Below are positions 44,129-57,279 of a DNA stretch of 64,000 nt, piece after piece. A program made the translations under genes and the position numbers. The stretch lies in contig CM037591.1 of assembly GCA_021018995.1 (NCBI GenBank), positions 3,912,001 through 3,976,000 on the forward strand, read 5' to 3'. The DNA comes from Chloranthus sessilifolius. Taxonomy: Eukaryota > Streptophyta > Magnoliopsida > Chloranthales > Chloranthaceae. The notes under the pieces are model-generated. The model had not been told where the DNA came from. It searched no databases and worked only from the letters and a program-made list of their open reading frames with translations. Within the stretch, counting starts at the first letter, position 1. Every line of letters begins with the position of its first letter.

Positions 44129-45669
44129 TGGTCGGCTTATTTTATGTATTAAAATTATGTTGAATTCAAGTTTTAACCTATTGCAAGCACACAATAGAAA
44201 TCATAGTACTAGCATAGGATCGTTCCTAGAGGAAGTTTGTTTATCTAATACTTCTTATTTATATCTTCTATTTAAATCCCTATTTTAAAAACTTTTATTT
44301 ATCTTTAAGATCTAATCTACTAGAGAAATATGAATAAAAGAATTTATTTTAATCTAAAGTGCATAAAATAAATCTAAATCCTCCTTCTTCTGATTAAGGT
44401 CGTCAATCTCAATCTTCAGCTATTGGATATTTATGAATTTAAATAATACCGTTACACCATATCTCTAATTTCTTAGCATTGGTGATCAATCAAGTCTAAG
44501 ATCCTATCAATACAGATTTAATCTAATCAACAACTTCCTAAAATCTGGGCGTCAATCAAACCTTAAAAAACTGAAGATGGAAAAGTAAAAACCGTTACAC
44601 TAATCTGCAAATTCTAACCTGAGTCGTCAATTCAAATTAAAACTTGGAGATGTTTACAAAGCTATAAATTTAAACTAAAAGCAAAGTAAAATGTATCCTT
44701 CAACCCTCAGCCACGGCCGTCAATTGCTCCTCAGAAACTACAGATATCTACTATAATCTTCAGCACTCAATTACAGTCGTCAATTGCTCTTGAAAAACCT
44801 TAGATATCTAATATATTCTAACTATTTTACACTACTTTGATAGGAAGAAAATCTAACCTCAGGCGTCAATTGATGCTGAAATTCTTCGATGATTATTCCT
44901 ATACCAAGCTCTCTTATTTATAGATCATAAAGAGTCAGTTTACAAGTTCTAAATCTAATAAAAGAAGTAAAAACTATCCTAATATAACTCTACTTCTAAT
45001 TTCATCTTTTTCTTACTTTCTTTAGTTGATGCGCTTCCTGAAGGTTCTTTAATCTTTAGTAGCAGAGTCCTTTGGAGTAGATCTTCATCAATCTTCTCAG
45101 ATCCGTGATCACCTGAACTTTTAATTATATTCATGGCGGTGATTGCTCTCACGTGTTAGCAGCAATAACAGTAAATAAGAAAGCTTCTATTTTTGAGAAA
45201 TCGCAGATAACAATTTCTTCTATTATAGCTTCTTTAGAAAATTATAAATCACGATTTTATCTTCTTTCATGACTTTCATACTGTACTTGGTCTTTGGACG
45301 ATTTTATATTACAAACGATCACTTTTTTTCCTCTCTTGTCGTCTTTACTCTTTTGTCACTTCTGAAGAATCGCCTTTTTAAAGAATCGTAAAATTATGAT
45401 TTCTTATTTCTTTCTTTCTTCTTTATACTTTAGTAGTAGCACAAAATCATTAAATACGATTTCTCATCTTTCTTATATTGGCGAATCGTCTTTACACACT
45501 CAATCATCATTCTTACTGTTATTTGAGTTCACTTTGATTAATATTAACACTTAGGCTCTCTTTTACTGTTTATCTCTAATATCTACACATCAGTAAATTA
45601 TTAGTAGCAAACTAAAGCTTAGCCTCAATAAGTTAAGGGTGATAAAATAATAAATTATGTGACTGATCA
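44129..45669 (-). repeat. Tat-like element 3' LTR
   Basis: Parallel to 50299-51846 throughout (for example GCATAGGAT, CGTCAATTGCTC, GATCTTCATCAATCTTCTC). It is very AT-rich with repeated CGTCAAT words. Confidence 0.88.
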
Positions 45670-48600
45670 CACCCCCAAACTTAAGTTTTGCTAGTCCCTA
45701 GCAAACAAGGAAAATTAAACTATCTTAAAACCAAAAATTTAAATGTCACTCTTGTAGAGAGCACAATTACATTTAACGAATGCAACAAGCCTTTAAACCC
45801 CTAGGTGATCCCTAGTGAAGGAGTTGTAGTCTTCTGAAGGTTTTCAGTGAAGTTACTTACAAACTTTCAATATTTTTAGATTTTTTAAAATATTTTTCAA
45901 AACTAAAAATACCAAATATAGATTTTTATATACTAACTACTCAGTCAATCATTAGATGTTCATTATTTTTTAAAAAAATTTCAAATCTTTTATCCTTAGC
46001 TTTCCATCATCGTAATTATCCTCTATCAGAACTCAATAATTTTAATTCGAAAGAACGTAGAGTGTGTGCATATCAGTGAAAAGTTTATTCATTATAGATT
46101 TTTCTAAACTGCAATTTTTAGAAAATATTTTCACCCAAACTCTCACTTATTGGCATACTCTAAAAAATAATCAAACTTTAATTTTGAGTTCTCACAATAT
46201 TGTAGATATATATGCAAATTTCATCGGATAATTAACTAAGAAGGTAAATCTCATGGAAAGGATAATCAGTTCTGTTCATATAACTTCTTCATTTATTCAT
46301 AGTATCTCTACTAGACTCATATTCTTACAAATCGTAAATTACAAAAGTCTTTCCTTCAACTTGTAATGGGGCTTTGGGTTTTCAGAAGGTTTCAAAGAAA
46401 AAGGTAAAAGGGATTCAAAATTATTTATGAGAATTTAGCTCGTCATTTTCTTCTTCTTCTATATTTTTCAACTTCAGTAAGTATCCTCATTTTGGATAAC
46501 TTCTTCCCATTTCTCTTCTAGTATAAATCCCATTTTTCTTTTTTGGCTAGAAGCTTTTTCATATTTTCATACGATTGTATTTCTTCTTATTTATACCCTT
46601 TTCAGCAGATCTTTTATCTGTTACGCATATACTCCTTTTACTCCCTCTTCTCCCATTCTTTTACATTCTAAACTCTCCGAAATTATAAGGGTCAAGGATA
46701 GAAAGTTTTGGGCAGTACATATGATTAAAGGTTTATAAAATTTTGGTATAAAGAGATTTAGTTTTTAGGCTTCGAATATGGGTTCAAAAGGTAAAATATT
46801 ATGGGATTTTTGACTTTTTTGGCTCTGGTTTAACAAAAGATGGTCTTTAGTTATTTTCACGATTTACTAATACGAATGTCTTATTGCTTTGATATATTTA
46901 ATAGATAATTCTAAACAAATAAATTATCATATTTACAGAATATCTTGATTCTAAGTTCAACATTATGAGATTTCAAATAGTAGAGAAGTTCAAGAAAAAT
47001 TTAGTATGAATAAAAACCGTCTCTCTTTCTTATAATAAAAGAGGAAATAGACTCTATAGCTCACTGTTGTATGATTTTGAAACTACATTCTAAAATATTT
47101 GCAGTTCAGATCAATCGTATAGTTTCAAATATTTTCCTGATACTGTGTTCTAGAGATGTTTTACTTTGAATTGTAATTATTTTAATTTTAATTTTTGAAC
47201 TACTACTATGATGGGTTGCTAAGAATTTTAGATTTTCATATTTTTTTCTTATCATAAGTCTCATATAATGATTAACTTTCTAAAAAACTCTAAAGAAAAA
47301 ATTATACTAATATATTATATTTTCAAAATTGATATGTATCCCCCCCAAACTTAATTAGGATAATGTCCTCATTGTGCAAAACAGGGAACACACAGGAAAA
47401 ATATTATCTTATTTTACTATTGAGTTAGTTACTGGGTTTATAATCCGTAAAAAGAATAAAATTTTTTCCCCCAAACTTGGGAGAAAAATACTACCGATTT
47501 TATAGAATTACAAAAAAATGATTAGATGTTAGTAGTATTGTTAAAAAAAAAAAAAAAAAAAAAAACTTTTCATATATATGAACTAATTACAGAAACATAG
47601 AAATAAAACTAATTACATCGAAAGAAATTCCTAGGAGAAATCTAAACACACTAAACTAAGACACTGTCAGCAACGTTCGAGATAAGGATTCGTCTTCAAT
47701 AAAGATCGGTCCTCGGCTTCTAACTACCTTCAATCAAAGTCTTACATTCTTTCTTTTCAAAGGTATATTCACGCCTTTGCAGGGTTGCCTCCCCTCCTCT
47801 TCTTTAAAGAGAGCATCCATATCTCGACGAGATCGCTACTCCAAGAGTTGTCGAACTCTCCCCCCCAGTCTTCAAAATTGGTCTATGATTCATCAACTGC
47901 ACCGGTAATGCAGTTACAGGAAGAAGTTGAGGAGAGTTGGAAGATGACACATCTCAGTCTCCCATTCAGCCTATACTACTCCCCTGCAAAAATTTTATGA
48001 AAAGATTATAGCGCAAGCGAAGGGAGAAGATAAACAATGGAGAGGGATGGCGAGGAGATCAAGGATGGGATGGGAAATGACACTGAAAATTATAACCCAT
48101 CCTTATTATAAAGGAGCACACATTCGGGGTGGGATGTGATGGTGTAAAGTTTAGGAAGTGGGGGGAGATGGATTCGTGATATATGCTTTCGAATTTGGGT
48201 TAGGTTAAGGTCAATGGCAGTTTCAGTTGACTATTCAGCTTCTCGAGTAGGTCGCTGGTGCTTCAGATCTTCTACTTTCTGTTGTACAGTCAGGAGCTCA
48301 GGTCTATGTTTTCGAGAATTTTATCGAGTATTTTATTGAAATTACTCTTGTTACGTTCTTCCGTCATGGGGTTTTAGGGTTAAAGACAAAGGAAGAAGAA
48401 AGGTTGTGGGATGGCTTTAGTTAGTGTATGGGTATGGATTTATAAGGAAAGGTATTGAACCGTCACTTTGAGTAAATATCTATGTGTAGGTTCCTAGGCT
48501 AGGGTGGTTGGGAAGTAGTGAAATTGAATGCATTTTATGTTCGTCTCCTATATAATTTTTAATGAGTTTCAATTCCAATGCTCCCGATAAGACTGATCAC

Positions 48601-48960
48601 TAGGTTCTCATGTTCCCCAGAATTATCGTTTGCAATTATGGATAACGATCACGAAAATCTATGACTGGAAAATTGTACTCACTATGATTGGACTCTAAAC
48701 TCACGAGAAATCACAAATCCATGCACTTCAAGTGATTAAAACAAAAGAAAGAGTCTTTACGATTAGTAATATTTTATAAATCGTAGAGGGGTCATTTCAA
48801 AAGTACTTATGTATATATGTTACACGTGTTTGCTACGGGCGAGTCAGTAGCTCGACAGGTTCAAGAGGACGATCAAGGGGAGTTGATGTGCCTCCCATAA
48901 AAGTATTTCCTCCTGGGGTGCCAATTGGTCATGGGGAAGAATAGTTACTCTCTCTCGTGT
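45670..48960 (-). other. Tat-like element interior, non-coding
   Basis: No RT, integrase or RNase H motif was found in any frame. The element-strand phrase AAGTTTGGGGG recurs at about 45672, 47342 and 47467, each a purine-tract-like run; the first adjoins the LTR. A 23-base A run lies at 47543-47565. Confidence 0.6.
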
Positions 48961-48964
48961 TAAC

Positions 48965-49990
48965 TCAATTGGTTAGACGCTCAACCTGAACTTCCAATAA
49001 TGTAATGGATTCCAGGAGATTTTGGAGTAATTGCGTTTGAATATGGCCATGTTGTAGCCAGCTTTCGGCTAATTGCGACAAGGCTTCCTTAATGTCAGTG
49101 TGATTTTGGGTATGTGTGGGGCAAAATACAGGAGAGTGATGAGGAATTTTCTGAGTTAAACCACAGTTAGGTCTAACAGCTTCTCCTTGTTGAGATGTTG
49201 GGTGCGATTTTACACCCATCACAGATTGAATTTTTATCTTCCACAGTATTAATTTTAGGAGGCAATTCATTATTGTCTTTAATTTGTATAATCCTCTCTG
49301 CCTAAGAGGTATACTCCTTGAAGTCTCAGATTCAATCTCACCCAGTGTTTGGCGTTGCACTGGTTCCTCGCTAAAGTTCTCAAAGAGTTCCCAAGCAACT
49401 TCAGCATACAGAGTACGGAGCATCCCTCCATAAACAACATCAACTATGTGTTAATTTTTTTCATTGAGACTTTCATAGAAAGTGAGGACTATTTGCCAAT
49501 GGGTGACTTCATGATGAGAACACCTATATAAAAGATCGTTAAGGCGCATCTACCCCTCTTGAAGAGATTCATCCGGAGATTGTTTGAAAGTTTTAATAAG
49601 ATACTGGATTTGATTCGTTCTGCGTATTGGGAAGTATTTCATGAGAAATCCTTCTTTCAATTCCTCCCAATTGGCGAACGAATTATGATGCAATGAATGT
49701 ATCCACTACTTTGCTTCATCTCTAAGAGAATATGAAAATAGCCTTAGACGAAGAGATGCTTCTGGCAAATTTTATATTCGAATAAAGTTACACACTTTTA
49801 TAAACTGTCTTAAATGTGAATAAGGATTTTCATCCCTTAACCCACGAAATATTGGAAGTGATTGAAATATTTTGAGCGTAATTTTAAAAGCCTCATTACC
49901 GGTCATAGGGGTTAATTGTACATGGGGGAGGTATAAGAGGTGTTAAAGCATAATATTTCCTCATCGTTTCAGTCATGTTCTGACTATAGT
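48965..49990 (-). pseudogene. Tat-like element gag
   Basis: From about 49900 the element strand reads LPIFRGLRDENPYSHL, LRLRLFSYSLRDEAK, WEELKEGFLMKYFPIRRTNQ, DESLQEG, DLLYRCSHHEV and VVYGGMLRTLYAEVAWEL, the order seen in Athila/Tat/Ogre gag proteins. Stops interrupt it at least four times. The open piece 48965-49423 is its C-terminal part plus unrecognised sequence. Confidence 0.78.
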
Positions 49991-50298
49991 GTGTCATACT
50001 GGTATAGACACTTATTATATTAGGATTTGGTTTTAATATTATTTACTTTTTATTTTAGCAAGCAGGGAGAGAGATAAATCTAAGCTTCTAAATTTCTGGG
50101 GCCCGCAGAAGTGTTAAATGTCTGATCCGTTATTCTGAATAAACCTGCAAAAGATTAAGAAGAGGTTAAAAATAAAAAAAAAAGATAACGAAATATAAAA
50201 AAAAGAAAGATAAATATTAGTTTTTAAAAGAATAAAAATATTAGATAAAAATAAAAATAAAGATAAATTTCGCTTCCCCGACAGCAGCGCCAAAAACT

Positions 50299-51846
50299 TG
50301 GTCAGCTTATTTTATGTATTAAAATGATGTTAAATTCAAGTCTTAATCTATTGCAAGTGCACAATGGAAATCACAGTACTAGCATAGGATTGTTCTCATG
50401 AGGATGTTTGTTTATCTAATTACTTCTTATTTATATCTTCTATTTAAATCCTTATTTTAAAAACTTCTATTTATCTTTAAAATCTAATCTATTGGAGAAA
50501 TATGAATAAAAGAATTTGTTATAATCTAAAGTGCATCAAATAAATCTAAATCCTCCTTCTTCTGATTGTGGTTGTCAATCCCAATCTTCAGCTATCGGAT
50601 ATTTATGAATTTAAATAATATCGTTACACCATATCTCTAGTTTCTTAGCATTGGTCGTCAATCAAGTTTAAGATTCTATCAATACAGATTTAATTTAATC
50701 AACAAATTCCTAAAATCTGGGCGTCAATCAAACCTTAGAAAACTAAAGATGGAAAAGTAAAAATCGTTACACTAATATACAAATTCTAACCTGATTCAAA
50801 TTAAAACTTGGAGATATTTACAAAGCTGTGAATTTAAACTAAAAAGCAAAGTAAAATATATCCTTCACCCCTCAGCCGCAGTCGTCAATTGCTCATAAGA
50901 AACTACAGATATCTACTCTAATCTTCAACACTCAATTACAGTCATCAATTGCTCTTGAGAAACGTTAGATATCTAATCTATTCTAACTATTTCACACTAC
51001 TTTGATCGGAAGAAAATCCAACCTCAGGCGTCAATTGATGTTGAAATTCTTCGATGATTATTCCTACACCAAACTCTCTTTTTTATAAATCATAAGGAGT
51101 CGGTTTACAAGTTCTAAATCTAATAAGAGAAGTAAACAATCCTAATATAACTCTACTTCTAATTTCATCTTTTCTTTGCTTTCTGTAATTGATGCACTTC
51201 TTGAAGGTTCTTTAATCTTCAGCAGCAAAGTCCTTCGGAGTAGATCTTCATCAATCTTCTCGGATCCGTGATCAACTGAACTTCTAATTCTATGAGGCTT
51301 CTAATTCAATTCATGGCGGTGATAGCTCTCACGTGATCTGCAGCAATAACAGTAAATAGAAAAGCTTCTATTTTTGGGAAATCGTAGATAACAATTTCTT
51401 CTATTATAGTTTCTTTGGAAAATTATAAATCACGATTTTCTCTTCTTTCATGGCTTTCATACTAGAGTTGGTCTTTGGACGATTTTATATTACAAATGAT
51501 CACTTTTTTTCCTCTCTTGTCGTCTTTACTCTTTTGTCGCTTATGAAGAATCGCCTTTTTAAAGAATCGTATTACGATTTCTTATTTCTTTCTTTCTTCT
51601 TTTTACTTCAGCAGTAGCACAAAATCCTTAAATATAATTTCTCATCTTTCTTGCATTGGCAAATCGTCTTTACACACTCAATCTTCATTCTTACTGCTAT
51701 TTGAGTTTACTTTGATGAATATTAACACTTAGGCTCTCTTTTATTATTTATCTCTAATATCTGCATATCAGTAAGTTATTAGTAGCAAACTAAAGTCTAG
51801 CATCACTAAGTTAACGTTATAGAATGGTAAATTATGTGACTGATCA
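50299..51846 (-). repeat. Tat-like element 5' LTR
   Basis: The PBS-like sequence lies immediately left of 50299, fixing minus orientation. Confidence 0.88.
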
Positions 51847-51978
51847 TAACGGATGTGCAAACTTGCATGTAAAGGGGATCCATTTTTAGCCCAACACTCT
51901 CGAAGGAAACCCACACAACGGGCGAGATTAGGTATATAGGGATTAGACTACGACCTATTCTTCCACAAGGAAAGAGCA
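51847..51978 (-). mobile_element. SINE (copy 2), body part
   Basis: TGTGCAAACTTGCATG, TTTTTAGCCCAACACTC and ACAACGGGCGAGATTAGG align with SINE copy 1. A box B-like CGTAGTCTAATCCC lies near 51935-51950 (minus strand). A MITE interrupts it at 51979. Confidence 0.7.
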
Positions 51979-52300
51979 TAGTGGCAAATTTCGCCCAAAT
52001 TCGGCGAAATTTAGAGAAATTTGCCGAAAAGGGGGTCAATCGAAAATTTCAGTATTTTTCGGTGAATTTTTGGTCAAATTTTTTTTTATGTTTATATTTT
52101 TATTTTATTTTTATTATAAATATGTTAGTACTTTAGTATATATTGTCGTAATATTTTTAAAAAATATTAAGTATATTTTTTATATATTTTTAATCCCCGA
52201 AACTTTCCCGAATTTTTTTCCAAAAAGTATCGAATTTAATCCGAAATGTACCAAAAGGACCCTCCACCGAAAAATTACCGAAAAACGAAATTTGTCACTA
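51979..52300. mobile_element. MITE inserted in the SINE
   Basis: Inverted ends TAGTGGCAAATTTCG and CGAAATTTGTCACTA differ at one position. The subterminal zones repeat CGAAATTT, CCGAAAA and TTTTCGG words. A TA dinucleotide may be the duplicated target. Removing it joins the two SINE parts. Confidence 0.8.
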
Positions 52301-52335
52301 TGGGGTAGAGGACCAGTTGAGCTAACGCTCTACCA
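52301..52335 (-). mobile_element. SINE (copy 2), head with box A
   Basis: On the minus strand GGTAGAGCGTTAGCTCAACTGG contains TAGCTCAACTGG, a good pol III box A. Confidence 0.7.
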
Positions 52336-52363
52336 GTTTCAATGAAATTACTTAAGATGTTAC

Positions 52364-52827
52364 CATTGGATTTCATGAATTTATGTGGCCCTTATGTCAC
52401 ACATCATGGTCAATGTCAAAAAGTTCAAGTTGTTAACTTAAGGAGATGGTGGAAACACTAGTTGTGGTCAAACTAGAAGTTTCCAATTAAATCAAGGGTT
52501 GTAATTTTACCCTAACATAAGTGTGGTAATTATAACCATTAGATTCCTTGATGGGCAAGTTTCTAACCTATTTAAAGGGATGTAGAGTCTCTCTTTCTAC
52601 ACATAATATACGTATTAATTGAATTAGAAGAATTCAAGGGAAACTCATTTTCTCTATGGTGTGCAAAGAAAGAGAAGGCTCTCCATCAAATCATCGATTG
52701 CCGGATCATTACTTGCTCGGATCGCTCAAAGCTTAATCTTCGCGTGAAAAACTCTACGGTGTAAAGTATGCTAAAGTTTTATTTAATTCCGCTTTTGATT
52801 GCGGGAAGATCCTAATAGTTTTCAATA
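52364..52827 (+). repeat. copia II 5' LTR
   Basis: Pairs with 59421-59883; terminal dinucleotides have decayed to CA...TA. Confidence 0.88.
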
Positions 52828-52829
52828 AG

Positions 52830-52842
52830 TGGTATTAGAGCC
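52830..52842 (+). other. copia II primer binding site
   Basis: TGGTATTAGAGCC, one mismatch from the tRNA-iMet site. Confidence 0.85.
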
Positions 52843-54734
52843 AAACCCGTAATCGACTTACCGTACCAATTCTCATCGTTAAGGGTTTTGCTAAACCTTA
52901 GATTATTTTTTGCCAGATTTTTTTTTGAAAATGCCGGTGTAAATGATCATATTAATTTGGTGTCTCTAGTGTCATTATTTATTGGAATTTGAATCTAAAT
53001 TTTGAGTTTTTCCTGGTTTTTCTTGAGGGTTTCATCGAGCTATTAGATCATCACCAGCAGCCGTAGGCTTCACTGGCCGTCGCCAGTGTCGCCGACCGTT
53101 GCCAGATTGACCGGCCATTCGGACTGACGGTCGCTTGGTGGCCTGTGCCGCCTTTGGATGCTAGAAGGTGTTTTGGTGGCTGCAAATAAAAGACCCCCAA
53201 AGTCTCTAGTTTAGAAGAAGACGTCTACAGGAAGTTCTGTCGTTCTTATTTTTTTAGAAGACGACAACTACACTGCAGCCCTTCTTTGGCTTTAGTTGCA
53301 TGTGTAGTGGGAGTATCAAAGTTGGGGCTTCCCCTACTCTATATGACTTGATGATTTAACATACTTTGATCCAAATCGACCCGACTTGGTCTGTGACCCG
53401 GCTCAATCCATAATCGGACTCGGGTCATGACCCAATCCGGCCCATGGTCCGATCCAGTCCATTACTCAACCCGGCCCTTGGGACATGACTCGATCCAACC
53501 CATGGTCTAGTCCAATCCATTCCCAGTTCATGATTCCTAACCCGATTCGGCCCATGGTTCAGTCCAGTTCATTCCCGGTCCATGGTACATGACCCAAATT
53601 CAGCCTGTTCGACTAAGGCCCATTTTGACCCATGTTATTCCTTATTCTTTTCGGGTTATTTCTGGGCTATCTACAGGTCCAATTTTGAGATATTATATAT
53701 GAATTTTGATTTTCTCGGATGTTCCGGATCTATTTTTGGGGTCAATTTTTGCACAAGAGCTCTTTGTTATAACGTTTCATGACCTGATGTCTTTTTTGAT
53801 ATTTTTTAATCAGATAATTATTTTATATCTGAGTGCCTTTAATTAAAGTTGCAATTAAATTTAAATTCATGATTTATTTGTATTCAATTACTCAAGATAC
53901 ATGTCTCATGCGCACTCTTAAAGTTGTATCATTCATAAAATGTTCACTTAAGGCATTGATCTACATGCTTATTTCACTCAAAGTTATGTGCTAGGGATTT
54001 TATACTTTTTTTTTTTATGTTAAATTTCAGATTATTTTAATGTTAAAAGAATTCAACTTAAAGTTAAATATGTGAACATATTAAAGTTGAATTAAAATTT
54101 ATTCCTTATATTTTTAATCTGAACATGTATAAATTTAACATTGGATCCCTAATTCTAAGAACTGAAATATGACATCTATAGATCATAAGGGTTGGTTCTT
54201 TCTTATGGGGTTTATGGAGAATCGAGTGATCCTTTAGGGATGTTTGGTGAGTGAGTTGGTTCTTGCCCAAAGGTAGATAATTCACAAACCTTGTAGTTTC
54301 CGAATCTTAAATATTTTTTCTATTAAGATCACTAGGTGTACTATTGCGTTGAGTGTTTATGTACGGCCCAAAGGTGTCATAGATACTTGACGTAGTGTGT
54401 GTGAATAGAATAGTCTTGTATGGGATGGTTAAATAGGATAATCCTATTTGTCCAAAGGTATATGAAGTGTCTGATTCTAATCAAACCATAGAGGCTAGGT
54501 CTATGACGTGCTTTGTGCGGTGAGAAGCAAGGGTAAGTCATGGTGTCTGCCCAAAGGTGAGTCGTGACGTTACCAAGTGCTTTCCTTGAAGTTGGCATGT
54601 GCAGATAGTGTCACTTCATACGTTTGAACCAAAACCCCTAGTTTAAGCGAAAGGGATTAAATCTAAAGAATTAATTAAATTTTATTTTTGTGTTGACTTT
54701 TAAAAGGTGATTATAAATTAAAATTTTACAGCGA
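52843..54734 (+). other. copia II leader region
   Basis: No conserved domain. A tract at 53370-53600 repeats CCCGGCCCATGGTCC-like phrases (pyrimidine-rich, about 20-30 bp period). Confidence 0.5.
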
Positions 54735-55580
54735 TGGATCTCTTGTCAATTACCAAACACATAGTAGGAGTTGAACTGCTTTTTGGGTCCAACTTCAACA
54801 CTTGAAAATGACTCTCGATGTTTGTTTTGGGATTTTAGACATGTCCTTTGTGTTTACAACACCTAAACCTGCAGCAGTTACCCATGATTCTCTTGCTAAG
54901 GATAAGAAATTTTTCGAGAAATAGAATAAGGCTAACTCGTTAGTCATGTTAATGAGCAGGGCCATCATTAATGTCTCTCTTAGGGGTGGCATACCTGCTA
55001 CAGAGATCGCTTCTAAATTAATAGCTCTTATTAAGAAATAATGCATTGGTAATAAGAAACAGGTCATATATGATTATATGCATGATCTCATATACATTTG
55101 GTATGATGGCAGTGGAAATATGAGAGATCACTTATTAAGGTTGTCTCAAATCTATTTGGGTATTAAAGAATATGGGCTTAATATAGATGAAGAGTTGATA
55201 GTCTATATTAGGGTTGCTTCCCTCCCTAAGGCTTGCGACATTTTTAAGGTGAATTATAATTCGCAAAAGCAAAATTGGGACTTGAACAAGTTAAATCAGA
55301 TGTACGCCATTGAAAAAAAGAGTCTTAAAGGCGAGCGATATGAGCCTGCTCATTTGGGGACTTCCAGCTCCAGTAAAAAGAATTTTAAGAAGTAGGGTCC
55401 TAAGAGGAATAAAAAAGGAAATCATCTACAACAAAAATTTCAGAATAAGGGTAAAGACAAGGTCAAAGTTTTGAAAAGGCAGCATGTCCTCAAGGCCAGT
55501 CTAAAGTGTAAGCGGTTGCTGGTTTTGGGACAAGGAAGGCCACTTCAAGAGCAAATGTGTGAATTATAAGAAGTGACTAG
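54735..55580 (+). pseudogene. copia II gag
   Basis: UBN2-type gag in pieces: the open segment 55078-55395 has RDHLLRLSQIYLGIKEYG and LNKLNQMYAIEKKSL. The knuckle near 55515 reads CWFWDKEGHFKSKC, with Trp in place of the second Cys. Stops interrupt it at 54922, 55040 and 55393. Confidence 0.8.
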
Positions 55581-55654
55581 CGAAGCAGTCTGAAGGTATT
55601 CCTAGAGTTTTGGTACTCTCTCAGATATTTTCAGTTGATAGTCCTCCTCATTCT

Positions 55655-56950
55655 TGGTTGGTTGACTCTGGTGCTTCTGTGTATGTTACGTACTATTTTC
55701 AGGTGCTCAGAAGTAGGAGAAGACCCAAAGATGAGGATAGGTTGTTCCTTGGGAACAACTAAGCGATGCAGGTGGAGAGCGTCAGTACCTGCGATTTAAT
55801 TTTAGACTTGAGACATACTTTGACTTTACATGGGACATATTTTATTTCCTCCTTTAGGAGAAATATTATTTCATTATCTAAACTTGTAGACTGTGGTTAT
55901 ATTTTTACTTTTAGCAGCATGGGTTTGGATATTTCTTTTGATGGTTCTGTGATTGGTCATGACATTTTAGTTGATGGTTTATATTTGTTATCTGTTGATT
56001 CTTCTCACACCATTGCTATGGTTGTTGAGGCCTCGAACTCGACACCGTTCGGGTCAAAGCGTTATTTGCTTAGAGATGATTCTGCGGCCTTATGGCATAG
56101 GAAGTTAGGTCATATATCAAACAAAAGACTGGAATCGTTAGTTAGATTTGATATTATTAGACCATTGGATTTCACTGTTTTTGGAAATTGTGTGGATTGT
56201 ATGAAGAGTAAAACTTCCAAACAGAGAAAGTTCTCTGCCTCTCGGGCCACTGAGGTTTTACAGTTGATACATACAGATATTTGTGGGTCTTTTCCGATTG
56301 CTGGTCGTGGTGGCAAAAGGTATTTTATTACCGTTATTGATGACTACTCCAGATACACATACGTCTTCTTATTAGAGACGAAAGATTAAACTTTAAAGGT
56401 CTTCAAGACCTATCAATTAGAAGTAGAAAATCAACTTAAGAAGAAGATAAAGACTGTGCATTCAGATAGAGGTGGAGAATCCTTCGATAGAATGTGTCCT
56501 GATGGTGTCAATCATGGACCATTCGTGAAGTACTTACAGACTTAAGGCATTGTTTCACAATATACTTCTCCTGGCACTCCGCAGTAGAATGATGTTTCAG
56601 AAAGGAGAAATTGTATTTATCAAGAGGTTGTTCGTAACATGCTAAGTCACTCTATACTTAAAGAAGAGTTTTGGGGTGAAGCCTTGAAGACAATAGTTTA
56701 CATTTTCAACAGGGTTCCTTGCAAGGTTGTACCTGAAAATCCTTATAAGAGATGAACAACTAAGGATCCAAAGCTCAGACATTTACATATATAGGGTTGT
56801 GAAGCTGAAGCTAAGTTTTATAATCCCAACATTAAAAAGTTCAATCCTCGTACAATCAGTTACTATTTTATCGATTATGGATATAGATCTAGGACTTGGA
56901 GATTTTATTGTCCTAGAAGAGTCATCGATATTACTGAGACCCATATAGCT
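55655..56950 (+). pseudogene. copia II protease and integrase
   Basis: The protease motif WLVDSGASVYVT is near 55660. The GAG-pre-integrase segment ALWHRKLGHISNKRL with CVDCMKSK lies at 56086-56210. The integrase core runs from LIHTDICGSFP and YFITVIDDYSRYTYVF (56258-56386) to VHSDRGGE near 56460. Confidence 0.87.
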
Positions 56951-57279
56951 AATTTTCTGGAGAATGACGAATCAAGTGAGAGTTCATGTCAGAATAATAT
57001 TACTTTTATTGAGAACTCTGAATTTGACTTTGTGCCTTTATCTGGTGATAATATTTTATTTTTCTTCCTTCAACACCTGATCCCATATATGTTGATACTT
57101 TGATTCAGACGAATTCAGTGACGGCTCCAATTGAAGAAGAATGCCCTATTCCACCTCATCTTTCACCAGTACCACCGACTTAGCCCAGAAGATATGAGTG
57201 CTAGCGTAAACCTGCTATTCCAGACTTCTACGAGGTGTATGCGCAAGAGGCTCAGTTTGAAGGTGTTGATCTTGATGAT

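Larger units (their letters stand above)
44129..51846 (-). mobile_element. Athila/Tat-like LTR retrotransposon without visible pol
   Basis: LTRs of 1541 bp (44129-45669) and 1548 bp (50299-51846) bear TGATCAG and GACCA termini on the element strand and are flanked by TAGCG and TAACG. The PBS side reads TTTTTGGCGCTGCTGTCGGGG in the element sense, close to the TGGCGCCGTTGCCGGGG site of the Athila/Tat lineage. The purine tract AAGTTTGGGGGTGTG adjoins the 3' LTR. The 4.6-kb interior has a decayed gag near its 5' end and about 3.3 kb with no recognisable pol. The inserted target is a SINE. Confidence 0.85.
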
